A stretch of 64,000 nucleotides of DNA from Desulfobacteraceae bacterium (GTDB lineage: Bacteria > Desulfobacterota > Desulfobacteria > Desulfobacterales > JACKCP01): NCBI GenBank assembly GCA_020633955.1, contig JACKCP010000004.1, forward strand, positions 144,741 to 208,740, given 5' to 3'. The notes under the pieces are model-generated. The model saw only the letters and a program-made list of their open reading frames with translations, was not told the origin of the DNA and did not search any database. Positions 42,889 to 51,401 of this stretch are shown here, one piece after another. The position numbers and the translations under genes were made by a program. The first letter of the stretch is position 1. Every line of letters starts with the position of its first letter.

Positions 42889-44566
42889 ATTTCTAGATCT
42901 TGTTGTAGAAAAAGGGCTTATGACCAGAGAAGACAGAGCTCAGCTTCTTGAAAAAACCGACAATGATCATTTCAAGCTGCTCTTGTTTTTAAAAAACGGA
43001 GGAGTTGCACCTAAAAATTTTCTTGGCAGGCTATGGGGAGATTCAATAGGATTTGCCTATGTTGATCTTCTAAAAACAATTTTTCAGCCAGAGGCTGTCA
43101 AAATGCTTCCAATGGACTATGCACTTAAATACAATGTCATTCCTGTTTACAAACTTGGAAGTGCATTGACAATTGTCACTTCAACTCCAGGTGATATTGA
43201 TCTTATAAAAAAACTTTCCATTGTTTCAGGAGTTGATGTAAGTCCTGTTTTTTCCTTTCCTGAAGATATTGAAGATGCTGTAAAAATTCAGTACCAGTCA
43301 AAAGAGACTATTGAAGAACTGATAAATAAAATATCTCAGAATTCCCTTTTTAAGGGGATTTCCAAAATTACTGAAGAACAGCTTAAAAAGATTTCCGGGG
43401 ACAAGGCGGTAATTAACTTTACAGATGCAGTTATTCTTCTTGGAGTAAAGGAAAATGCAACAGACATTCATATTGATCCCCTGGAAGATGTTATAAAGGT
43501 CAGGTTTCGCATTGACGGTGTGCTTCAGACCAGGCTTAAGCTTGATCAGGGGCTTTTATATCCTTTTGTTTCAAGACTTAAAATAATGGCAGACCTTGAT
43601 ATTACTGAAAGGCGGCGTCCCCAGGACGGCAGGATCAATCTTAAACTTAAAAACAGAAATATTGATATCCGCTTTGCATCAATTCCCTCGGTTCATGGTG
43701 AAAAAATAACCCTGAGACTTTTAGGACAGCTTGCTGTAAGGGATGTTCCCGGACTTGAGGATCTTTCCTTTTCCTGGTCGACTTATAAAAAAATTGAAAA
43801 AATATGTTCTGTTCCAAACGGTATTTTTCTTGTTACAGGGCCAACCGGCTCAGGCAAGACAACAACTCTTTTTTCAATTTTAAAAAGAATAAACAATGAA
43901 GGTGTTAATATTCTTACTGTTGAAGACCCTGTTGAATATATGGTAGAAGGGGTGAGTCAGGTTCAGGTAAATCCTCTTATTAATCTTGATTTTGCAGCTG
44001 CATTGCGATCTTTTCTGCGGCAGGATCCAGATGTTATTCTTGTTGGAGAGATAAGGGATTCAGAAACTGCAAAAATTGCCTCTCAGGCTGCTCTTACAGG
44101 CCATCTTGTACTTGCAACTCTTCACAGCAACAATTCTTTTCTTGCTTCAGTAAGGCTTGTCGATATGGGCGTTCAGCGTTTTATTGTTTCTCCTGCAATC
44201 ACTGGTGTCATGTCACAAAGGCTTGTGAGAAGGATATGCGAAAAATGCAAAATAAAATACAGGCTTACAGATATTGAAGCTGATGAATACTTTATAAGAG
44301 AAAATAACGAAGAGGTTAATTTTTTTCGCGGAAAAGGCTGTGCTGCATGCAATTTTACAGGTTATTCAGGGCGTATTGCAATTCATGAAATACTGCTTTT
44401 TACAAATGAAATCAGAGATATAATATCTTCCGGGGGATCTGTTGTTGAGATTGAAAAATCTGCATTGAAAAACGGGTTTAAGGATATGTTTCACGACGGG
44501 ATAAAAAAGGTTTTAAGAGGCCTTACAACAATTGAAGAACTTGAAAGGGTAGTCGGGAAAAACTGA
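42875..44566 (+). CDS. GspE/PilB-type secretion or pilus assembly ATPase
   Basis: A 563-residue motor ATPase. The N-terminal MshEN-like domain (about 1-150) precedes the ATPase with the Asp box (LDITERRRPQDGRINLKL), Walker A GPTGSGKTTTLFS, Walker B VILVGEIRDSETAKIA, the His box LTGHLVLATLHSNN and a C-terminal four-cysteine zinc site (CEKCKIKY and GCAACNFTGYSGR). Such ATPases drive type II secretion or type IV pilus extension. No other pilus or secretion genes are adjacent; instead it ends a signalling operon. Confidence 0.9.
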   Translation: MRNDKFLDLVVEKGLMTREDRAQLLEKTDNDHFKLLLFLKNGGVAPKNFLGRLWGDSIGFAYVDLLKTIFQPEAVKMLPMDYALKYNVIPVYKLGSALTIVTSTPGDIDLIKKLSIVSGVDVSPVFSFPEDIEDAVKIQYQSKETIEELINKISQNSLFKGISKITEEQLKKISGDKAVINFTDAVILLGVKENATDIHIDPLEDVIKVRFRIDGVLQTRLKLDQGLLYPFVSRLKIMADLDITERRRPQDGRINLKLKNRNIDIRFASIPSVHGEKITLRLLGQLAVRDVPGLEDLSFSWSTYKKIEKICSVPNGIFLVTGPTGSGKTTTLFSILKRINNEGVNILTVEDPVEYMVEGVSQVQVNPLINLDFAAALRSFLRQDPDVILVGEIRDSETAKIASQAALTGHLVLATLHSNNSFLASVRLVDMGVQRFIVSPAITGVMSQRLVRRICEKCKIKYRLTDIEADEYFIRENNEEVNFFRGKGCAACNFTGYSGRIAIHEILLFTNEIRDIISSGGSVVEIEKSALKNGFKDMFHDGIKKVLRGLTTIEELERVVGKN

Positions 44567-44580
44567 TACAGATATTTCTT

Positions 44581-44620
44581 AAAAGAAATGCACGTAAATA
44601 AAAAAACGTGCATTTCTTTT
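44581..44620. terminator. Strong terminator after the ATPase operon
   Basis: AAAAGAAATGCACGT (44581-44595) and ACGTGCATTTCTTTT (44606-44620) form a perfect 15-bp stem. A second weaker hairpin follows at 44657-44686 near the end of leuB. Confidence 0.9.
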
Positions 44621-44623
44621 AAA

Positions 44624-44644
44624 TAGTGATTGGCTGAAAACGAG
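44624..44644 (+). repeat. TIR144 left-end fragment
   Basis: TAGTGATTGGCTGAAAACGA plus one more base matches the left terminus of TIR144; no other part of the element follows. Confidence 0.5.
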
Positions 44645-44696
44645 AAAATATGAACCGGTCAGTTACATGTTTAAATGTGACTGATCTTTTCAAGAA

Positions 44697-45770
44697 TTAA
44701 ATTCTTTTTGCTATTTCATCACCCATTTCTTTAGTTGAAACAGCCTTTTTATCTTTTCCTGCAAGATCTGCAGTTAGTATTCCAAGATCGAGAACCTCAG
44801 CTATTGCATTTTCAATTGCATCAGCTGCGTCTCCAAGATCAAGGGAGTATTTAAGCATCATTGAGGCAGACAAAATCTGTGCAATAGGGTTTGCAATTCC
44901 TTTTCCCGCAATATCTGGAGCAGATCCTCCTGCTGGTTCAAAAAGTCCGAATTTTTCTTCATTAAGACTTGCAGAGGCAAGAAGACCCATTGAACCGGTA
45001 AGCATTGCACATTCATCGGATATAATATCACCAAACATGTTTCCGCATAAAAGAACGTCAAACTGATGGGGGTCTTTAACAAGCTGCATTGTGGCATTAT
45101 CAACATAGATATGATTGAGTTTCACATCAGGATAATCTTTTGAAACTTCATTAACAATCTCTCTCCACATTACCATGGTTGTTAAAACATTTGCCTTGTC
45201 AACTGATGTTACAATACTTCTTCTTTTTCTTGCTGCATCAAATGCCATTCTTGCAATTCTTTCTACCTCAAATCTTTTGTAAACCATTGTATCAAAGGCT
45301 TTTTCTTCAGGGCCTGAACCTTCTCTTCCTTTTGGCTGGCCAAAATAAATTCCGCCGGTAAGTTCTCTTACGCATAGGATATCAAAACCGTTTCCAACAA
45401 TATCAGGTCTTAGAGGACTTGCAGATGTAAGGGACGGAAAAACCTTTGCAGGTCTCAGGTTGCAGTAAAGTCCGTAAATTTTTCTTAGAGGCAGAAGAGC
45501 AGCTCTTTCAGGCTGTTTTTCAGGAGGAAGGTTTTCCCATTTTGGTCCTCCAACAGATCCGAAAAGAACAGCATCGGCCCAGTTGCAGACATCTATTGTT
45601 TCCTTGGGAAGCGCTTCTCCGCAATTGTCAATTGCAGCGCCTCCGACATAGGCATTTTTTGTTTCAATTTCGAAGTTAAATTTCTTTTTTGCAGCATTCA
45701 AAACCTTGATTGCCTCGTCCATAACTTCAGGTCCGATTCCATCTCCTGGAAGCACAGCTATTTTTTTCAC
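44697..45770 (-). CDS. leuB: 3-isopropylmalate dehydrogenase
   Basis: Oxidises and decarboxylates 3-isopropylmalate in leucine synthesis, NAD-dependent. The 357-residue protein has ALPGDGIGPEVMDEA, substrate-binding ENLPPEKQPERAALLPLRKIYGLYCNLRPA, VRELTGGIYFG, VDKANVLTT and the metal-binding DIISDECAMLTGSMGLL, then EPAGGSAPDIAGKGIANP. Length is normal. leuA, leuC and leuD are not adjacent, so the gene stands alone. The neighbouring arrangement gives no clue to its regulation. Confidence 0.95.
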   Translation of the reverse strand: MKKIAVLPGDGIGPEVMDEAIKVLNAAKKKFNFEIETKNAYVGGAAIDNCGEALPKETIDVCNWADAVLFGSVGGPKWENLPPEKQPERAALLPLRKIYGLYCNLRPAKVFPSLTSASPLRPDIVGNGFDILCVRELTGGIYFGQPKGREGSGPEEKAFDTMVYKRFEVERIARMAFDAARKRRSIVTSVDKANVLTTMVMWREIVNEVSKDYPDVKLNHIYVDNATMQLVKDPHQFDVLLCGNMFGDIISDECAMLTGSMGLLASASLNEEKFGLFEPAGGSAPDIAGKGIANPIAQILSASMMLKYSLDLGDAADAIENAIAEVLDLGILTADLAGKDKKAVSTKEMGDEIAKRI

Positions 45771-45912
45771 TTTTATTTCCTTATTTTTTGTGGTTTAAAA
45801 TATAAAATTAAAAAAAAATCAGTTTATATATATTTAATGTGAGTATAAAATTCAAGGATGGTTTTTAGCTGGGATTCCAATAAAACTCCTTTAAAATGAA
45901 TTCAGGTGAAAA

Positions 45913-46356
45913 ATGAATGAAAAAAACAGCAGTTCAGCAAATATTAATCTGGCAGGACTTACTTCAAGACTTTTAAAAGAAGTCCTTTCCCTTTCTTCAG
46001 AAGAGAAAATTGCATTATTGCGTGATCTTGAAGAAAGAGTTGGAGCTTACAAAAGGAAATCAGGAAGAATTTCATATCCGGCTGAAATAGATTTCGCAAT
46101 GAAAGGTAAGCCAGTCAGAGGTTTTATAAGCAATATCAGCGAATCGGGAATGTTTGTGACTTCATTTGAAAAACCGGATGAAGGCTCTGAAATAACGATG
46201 GTTTTTCCCCCACCGGCAAGAACCGTGCCTGTAAAAATGAAGGCACGGGTGGTAAGGGTTGAAAAAGAAGGTTTTGCAGTTGAATTTGTGAAACGTCTAA
46301 ATGAGACATTGCAAAAATATGATATAAAAATGATTTCAGATTTGTTTATAAAATAA
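45913..46356 (+). CDS. PilZ-domain protein
   Basis: A 147-residue protein. After an N-terminal helix (about 12-45) a PilZ domain starts with YKRKSGRISYPAEIDF and contains NISESGMFVTSF, the D/NxSxxG c-di-GMP-contact motif. The arginine motif is only partly conserved, so binding of c-di-GMP is likely but not certain. PilZ proteins often regulate pili, flagella or secretion. It is convergent with the membrane protein gene that follows, ten bases away. Confidence 0.75.
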   Translation: MNEKNSSSANINLAGLTSRLLKEVLSLSSEEKIALLRDLEERVGAYKRKSGRISYPAEIDFAMKGKPVRGFISNISESGMFVTSFEKPDEGSEITMVFPPPARTVPVKMKARVVRVEKEGFAVEFVKRLNETLQKYDIKMISDLFIK

Positions 46357-46365
46357 TTGTAAGCT

Positions 46366-47154
46366 TTACTCAGCTTCTGAATCTTTTTTATCCTGTGGAG
46401 CCTCAATAAATTTTTCAGGTTTTAAACTTCCGTTCCCTTTTGGAAAGGCAGGATAAAAAGTATTTCTGCTTTTTTCCTTATTATCTTTATTAATGATATT
46501 TCCGTTTTTATCTACAACAGTATCGTCATCTAAAATAACCATACCAAGCTGTTTTATAACAGTTTCCCTGTATGCATGCTTGTATTCAATTGATTTTTTT
46601 TGAAGTTTATAATTTAAGATCAGCCAGATTAATGTGAATATTGCAGCAATTCCAATGCCTGTACCTGCTATGATCATAAGATATTCAAGTGATTTCTGAC
46701 CTGCAGCTGAAATAAAGCCCACAATAGCATCAAGTTTATAAATTATTCCTGCAGCAAGGGTCAGTATGAACAATGTGAGAAGGAAAGGCAGTTTTTGAAA
46801 AAGAACAAGAACAGCTTCAATTTTTCTGAGGTATCCCTGTCTGTTATCATCATTATTTTGCTGGTCTGATAAAAGGCTGTCTTCATGTGATGAAAAACCA
46901 TAAAGGTATTTGTTAAATCCGGCAACAAGAATTCCCAGCAAAAATGTTATTACAACCGGGATAATAAAGGCAGCAAAAAAATAGTTTTTCCATGGAAATG
47001 GGATGTCCTTTGAGCCAAGCTGCTCTACAAAGCAGACAAAAAAAATTACGGCTTCAACTATTCCAATAAAAATAAGATAATTTTTTAAAAAAGATTTTAT
47101 TTCAATCTGATCAAAAAGGGAGGCTATACCCTTTGTTTTTTCTTCTTTTTTCAT
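46366..47154 (-). CDS. Hypothetical membrane protein
   Basis: A 262-residue protein with four hydrophobic segments (about 28-46, 58-80, 118-140 and 150-175) and a cytoplasmic C-terminal tail rich in charges with VDKNGNIINKDNKEKSR. I do not recognise a family. It may have a coiled or flexible tail. The gene stands alone, upstream of the serine tRNAs on the same strand. The 331-bp gap 47155-47485 upstream of it holds the tRNA terminator but no other gene. Confidence 0.65.
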   Translation of the reverse strand: MKKEEKTKGIASLFDQIEIKSFLKNYLIFIGIVEAVIFFVCFVEQLGSKDIPFPWKNYFFAAFIIPVVITFLLGILVAGFNKYLYGFSSHEDSLLSDQQNNDDNRQGYLRKIEAVLVLFQKLPFLLTLFILTLAAGIIYKLDAIVGFISAAGQKSLEYLMIIAGTGIGIAAIFTLIWLILNYKLQKKSIEYKHAYRETVIKQLGMVILDDDTVVDKNGNIINKDNKEKSRNTFYPAFPKGNGSLKPEKFIEAPQDKKDSEAE

Positions 47155-47441
47155 GGTCTGTCTCCGTACAAGAGAGTAAAGTATAAAATTGTTAATAAAA
47201 TTAAAAAGTTATATGTTTATGAAAAGATATGTTTCAATATATTTTTTCATAAAAAACAAAAGCTAATATTTTTTGGTTTTTATTTCAACCTAAATTGAAT
47301 GATTTACATGACTTGTGCACATATTGAGTAATTGTATCTGTTTTTTTACAGCTTTATGCTGAAACAGTTTGAAGATGTGATAGAGAGTGAAAGGCGGTTC
47401 AAAAAAAATTGCACCAAAGGTTTTAAAAAAGTGCATAAAAA

Positions 47442-47471
47442 AAGCTCTTAAAAATTTAATTTTAAGAGCTT
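47442..47471 (-). terminator. Terminator of the tRNA-Ser pair
   Basis: AAGCTCTTAAAA (47442-47453) pairs with TTTTAAGAGCTT (47460-47471); on the minus strand it is followed by a T-tract. Confidence 0.8.
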
Positions 47472-47485
47472 GAAGTCCTTGTATC

Positions 47486-47579
47486 TGGCGGAGAGAGAGG
47501 GATTCGAACCCTCGAAGGGACTTTACATCCCTTACTCGCTTAGCAGGCGAGCGCCTTCAGCCTACTCGGCCATCTCTCC
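47486..47579 (-). tRNA. tRNA-Ser (anticodon GCT)
   Basis: A 94-nt type II tRNA with acceptor GGAGAGA/TCTCTCC, anticodon loop CTGCTAA, a long variable arm, T-loop GGTTCGAATCC and encoded CCA. Confidence 0.95.
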
Positions 47580-47588
47580 AAATAAAAA

Positions 47589-47678
47589 TGGCGGAGGAGG
47601 TAGGATTTGAACCCACGGAACGCTCTCACGCTCAACGGTTTTCAAGACCGCCGCCTTAAGCCACTCGGCCACTCCTCC
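47589..47678 (-). tRNA. tRNA-Ser (anticodon TGA)
   Basis: A 90-nt type II tRNA with acceptor GGAGGAG/CTCCTCC, anticodon loop CTTGAAA, variable arm, T-loop GGTTCAAATCC and encoded CCA. It lies 9 nt upstream of the other serine tRNA, so they are probably co-transcribed. Confidence 0.95.
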
Positions 47679-47966
47679 GTTACAAGAACTGCTATTAGCA
47701 CTTTATTTGAGTGAAGGTCAAATATTTTTTTAAAAAATTATTAATGATAAATTTATTGAAAATATAATGGGTTGATATTATTGGATTTTGAATATAAGAT
47801 TTTTTAAATAAAAAAATCAGTATTTGATTTTTGAATTAAAAAATAAAGTTATTTTTAATTTAAGAACATTAATTCTTGAGATTGTATTTTATTTTGTAAT
47901 ATAGTAAAAAAGTTTAGGCTTTAAAACAAAAACGGTCATAAAATGACCTTGAAGGAGGATTTTTAT

Positions 47967-48431
47967 ATGAAGCAGAAGTATCTGCTGGAAAAACAGGAAG
48001 ATTCAAGTCTTGTAATCAGAGAGTATGGTGAGCTTGAAGAAGGTGTTTTTTCGCTTTTATGCGAAGAAAAATTTAATCACGAAGGTCTTTTGAAAGTCAT
48101 TGGAGATGAAAGTGAGCTTTTGGACTTTTTGAGAACGGATAATATGTTCCCTCCTTTTTCATATATGACTAAAATTAGAGAGGCCGTAAAGGGACTTTAT
48201 GGCAATGATTCTGATGAAACCCATGCCGAGATTATTTTTGATGAAGCTGTTATTGCAAAAAAAGAACGTGAAGCTGATGAAGAAGGCTTTTTCGATGAAG
48301 ATGAGCTTTTAGACGATATTCTTGATGGTACAGATGATGATTTTGATTCATTAGACGATGATCTCGGAGATATAGATTCTTCTGCCTCACTTAAGGTTGA
48401 TGAAGATACTGATCTTGATGTCGATATCTGA
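47967..48431 (+). CDS. Hypothetical protein with highly acidic C-terminus
   Basis: The start chosen here is the ATG at 47967 because AAGGAGG lies 7-8 nt before it; a possible longer form begins at 47943. The 154-residue product has a folded-looking first 95 residues (LLEKQEDSSLVIREYGELEEG) and a tail of about 55 residues dominated by Asp and Glu (DDILDGTDDDFDSLDDDLGD). I do not recognise the family. Acidic tails of this type often mediate protein contacts. argS follows 75 bp later. Confidence 0.7.
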   Translation: MKQKYLLEKQEDSSLVIREYGELEEGVFSLLCEEKFNHEGLLKVIGDESELLDFLRTDNMFPPFSYMTKIREAVKGLYGNDSDETHAEIIFDEAVIAKKEREADEEGFFDEDELLDDILDGTDDDFDSLDDDLGDIDSSASLKVDEDTDLDVDI

Positions 48432-48506
48432 TCTGATTTAAAAAAAGATTATTTTGTCCAAGGGGGTTTTACCCCCATTTTTATTGCATGTTTCAAGGGG
48501 GAACTT

Positions 48507-50168
48507 ATGAAATCTCTTATAAGGGAAGCAGTGGTGAAAGCCTGGGACAAGGCCTGTTCCATGGAACTTTTTTCATCGGCTGATATCCCTGTTTTTGATG
48601 TGTCTGATACTAAAAATAAAGATCATGGAGATATTGCGGCAAATATTGCCATGGTTTCTGCAAAGGTTTTAAAAAAAGCACCTTTAAAAATTGCTGAGAT
48701 TCTAACAGAATTGATAGATGAAGATTTTATTGAAAAAATTGAAATTGCAGGGCCTGGATTTATCAATTTTTTTATCAGGAAATCATCTTTTCCTCCTATG
48801 CTTGGGGAAATTTTTGAAAAAGGTGAGAACTTTGGTTCAAATGAATATGGACTCGGTAAAAAAATAATGGTTGAGTTTGTAAGTGCAAACCCAACAGGCC
48901 CGCTTCATATCGGCCATGGCAGGGGAGCTGCTGTTGGAGATGCAACAGCTTCTGTATTAAAAAAATGCGGATATGAAGTAACAAGGGAATACTATATTAA
49001 TGATTCAGGCAGGCAGATAAAGACTCTTGGGAACTCAGTCTATCTGAGGTATCTTGAGCTTATGGGAAAAGAAATTGATTTTCCACAAGATCATTATCAG
49101 GGCGACTATATTTCAGATATTGCAAAAGAACTTGAGAATAAATACGGCAGGTCACTTCTTGAAAATGATGAAAACGAATCTGTTTCAATCTGTGCAAAGT
49201 ATGCTGCAGACTCTATTTTAAAAGGTATTGAAGAAGATTTGAATGCCTTTAATGTTATATTTGACAACTGGTACAGTGAGCAGTCTCTTTATGACTCAAA
49301 TAAAGTTTTTTCCACAATAGAATTTTTTGAAAATAAAAATCTCATCTATGAAAAAGACGGTGCCAAATGGTTTCGAACAACTGATTATGGTGATGAAAAG
49401 GACAGGGTTGTTGTTCGTTCAAATGGTGATACAACATATTTTGCATCGGATATTTCCTATCATATGGATAAGTTCCAGAGAGGATTCAACGAACTCGTTG
49501 ACGTATGGGGAGCAGACCATCACGGATATATAAACAGAATAAAAGCCTGTATTGAAGCTTCGGGTCATGACAGCTCAGATTTTCACGTTATTCTGGTTCA
49601 GCTTGTAACCCTTTTAAGAAGCGGAAAGCTTGTTCAGATGTCAACAAGATCAGGAGAGTTTGACACTCTAAAGGAAGTTGTTGACGAAGTTGGGGTTGAT
49701 GCTGCAAGATTTTTCTTTCTTATGAGAAGCTATGATTCAGGTCTTGATTTTGACCTTGATCTAGCAAAGAAAAAATCAAGCGAAAATCCTGTTTATTATG
49801 TCCAGTATGTCCATGCAAGAATATCAAGTATTATTGAAAAGGCTGAAAAGGATTTTTCATATACTGAAAATGATATAATGGGAGCTGATTTGTCTTTGCT
49901 GGATAAAGATGAAGAAATTGAACTGATTAAAACTCTTATGAAATATAAAGAAGCTGTTTTAAATGCCGGAAAGGAAAAACAGCCCCATAGAGTGACGTTC
50001 TATCTTATGGAGCTTGCAGGATCATTTCATTCATATTACAACATGCATAAGGTTTTGACAGAGGATAAAGGTCTTTCATGTTCAAGACTCTATCTTGTGA
50101 AAGCAGTAAAAGAGGTTGTAAAGAACGGTTTGAATCTTTTAGGTGTAAGTGCGCCTGAAAAAATGTAA
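48507..50168 (+). CDS. argS: Arginyl-tRNA synthetase
   Basis: Class I synthetase of 553 residues. The N-terminal Arg-tRNA-binding domain (1-110) is followed by VEFVSANPTGPLHIGHGRGA with the HIGH motif, the SADxxxHMDKFQRGF-like region, WGADHHGYINRIKA, VQLVTLLRSGKLVQMSTRSGEF (the KMSK-equivalent) and a helical DALR anticodon-binding domain at the C-terminus. Length is normal. GGGG/AGGGGGAA precedes the start. A TIR144 copy lies between argS and the SPOR gene. Confidence 0.96.
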   Translation: MKSLIREAVVKAWDKACSMELFSSADIPVFDVSDTKNKDHGDIAANIAMVSAKVLKKAPLKIAEILTELIDEDFIEKIEIAGPGFINFFIRKSSFPPMLGEIFEKGENFGSNEYGLGKKIMVEFVSANPTGPLHIGHGRGAAVGDATASVLKKCGYEVTREYYINDSGRQIKTLGNSVYLRYLELMGKEIDFPQDHYQGDYISDIAKELENKYGRSLLENDENESVSICAKYAADSILKGIEEDLNAFNVIFDNWYSEQSLYDSNKVFSTIEFFENKNLIYEKDGAKWFRTTDYGDEKDRVVVRSNGDTTYFASDISYHMDKFQRGFNELVDVWGADHHGYINRIKACIEASGHDSSDFHVILVQLVTLLRSGKLVQMSTRSGEFDTLKEVVDEVGVDAARFFFLMRSYDSGLDFDLDLAKKKSSENPVYYVQYVHARISSIIEKAEKDFSYTENDIMGADLSLLDKDEEIELIKTLMKYKEAVLNAGKEKQPHRVTFYLMELAGSFHSYYNMHKVLTEDKGLSCSRLYLVKAVKEVVKNGLNLLGVSAPEKM

Positions 50169-50174
50169 TACAGG

Positions 50175-50293
50175 CTGAGCGAAAACGGTTTTTTGTCCAT
50201 ATTCTGAGTGAAAAATTAAATTTTATCCTCAAACAGCTGACTATCTGGAAGGATAAAAACTGAACAAAAAAACTGGTTTTCGCCAAATCACTA
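50175..50293 (-). repeat. TIR144 repeat, reverse orientation
   Basis: Read on the minus strand it begins TAGTGATTTGGCGAAAACCA, passes GAGGATAAAATTTAA and ends ACCGTTTTCGCTCAGC. It is slightly shorter (about 119 bp) than the copies at 27328 and 63045 and keeps both termini. Confidence 0.7.
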
Positions 50294-50328
50294 AAAATAT
50301 GACTTTTCATTTTTAAAAATATATCAGA

Positions 50329-51033
50329 ATGGCTAATACAAGTACCAGGAGCAAGAAAAAAAAAGGGAATGTCCCTGTAAAAAAAAATAAGGTTAAGCTC
50401 TTTCCTCCTTCAAGGCTTGCGGAGATAGTGTTTTATTCCTTTATTATGTTTGTTCTTGGTGTTTTGACAGGAAGAGGCACAGCGCCAGTCAGTTTTGATT
50501 TTAATCAAAATGACAACAATGCAGCGCTTATTGAAATGCCTCCTCAGCTTGAGCCTGTCAAGGTTAAGGTTGATTTTTACAGAGAGCTTTCATCCGATAA
50601 GGATTCAGCAATAAATAAAACAATTATCAAGGCAGAGGATAAACTCCCTTTGAAAATTCCTTTATACAAAGGAGAAAAAAGACAGTCAGAGCTTTCTTCT
50701 GAACTTTTGTCAGAAAAAGATGAAAAATCTGAAAAAAAAGAAAAATCGGTTTTTACTTCTGAGCCTGTAAAATCTTTTGAAGAAAACACAAACAGTGTTT
50801 TTTTTACTGTTCAGATTGCTGCAATGAAAAATAAGGATGATGCTGATTTTCTGGCCGGGAAAATATCAAATCAGGGATTTCCTGCCTACAGTGCCTCAGG
50901 ATTGTCAGAAGATAATGTTTTATGGCACAGGGTAAGGGTTGGCAGATTTGAAGATAAAAAACAGGCTGAAAATATGAAAAATAAGCTTCTTCAAAAATTG
51001 AAAATTAACGGTATTGTACTTACAATAAAGTAA
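50329..51033 (+). CDS. SPOR-domain protein
   Basis: A 234-residue protein with a basic cytoplasmic start (RSKKKKGNVPVKKNKVK), one membrane helix at about 29-50 (LAEIVFYSFIMFVLGVLTG), a charged linker and a C-terminal SPOR domain (about 158-232: FFTVQIAAMKNKDDADFLAGK to KKQAENMKNKLLQKL). SPOR domains bind denuded peptidoglycan, often at the division septum. The frame starts 17 bp before gatC, so it may be co-transcribed with gatC, gatA and mutL. Confidence 0.85.
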   Translation: MANTSTRSKKKKGNVPVKKNKVKLFPPSRLAEIVFYSFIMFVLGVLTGRGTAPVSFDFNQNDNNAALIEMPPQLEPVKVKVDFYRELSSDKDSAINKTIIKAEDKLPLKIPLYKGEKRQSELSSELLSEKDEKSEKKEKSVFTSEPVKSFEENTNSVFFTVQIAAMKNKDDADFLAGKISNQGFPAYSASGLSEDNVLWHRVRVGRFEDKKQAENMKNKLLQKLKINGIVLTIK

Positions 51034-51049
51034 CAGGAGAATTTATAAA

Positions 51050-51340
51050 ATGACTATATCCAAGGACGAAGTGTTATATGTAGCTCACCTTGCAAGGCTT
51101 GAAATACCGCCTGATGAAATGGAAGGTCTTGCATCACAGATAGACGATATTCTGTCATATGTTGCAACTTTAAAGGAAGCTGATACAAATAATGTTGATC
51201 CTACAGCACAGTCACTTTCCCTTGTAAACAGGTTCAGAGAAGATGTTGTTGGCGATACACTTGGAAGTGAAAAAGCAGTTGAAAACTGCCATGATAATTA
51301 TGATGGAATGTTTGTTGTGCCAAAGGTAGTGAAAAGCTGA
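51050..51340 (+). CDS. gatC: Glutamyl-tRNA(Gln)/aspartyl-tRNA(Asn) amidotransferase subunit C
   Basis: A 96-residue subunit that stabilises GatA/GatB: DEVLYVAHLARLEIPPDE, then DPTAQSLSLVNRFREDV and a C-terminal DGMFVVPKVVKS tail. Length and motifs fit GatC. It lies 62 bp before gatA. gatB is not in the window. The complex makes Gln-tRNA(Gln) (and/or Asn-tRNA(Asn)). Confidence 0.95.
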   Translation: MTISKDEVLYVAHLARLEIPPDEMEGLASQIDDILSYVATLKEADTNNVDPTAQSLSLVNRFREDVVGDTLGSEKAVENCHDNYDGMFVVPKVVKS

Positions 51341-51401
51341 AAAAAATGTGAAGTTTATTTTAAGACTTAAAATTGAATAAATCCGGAGATAAAAATAAAA
51401 A

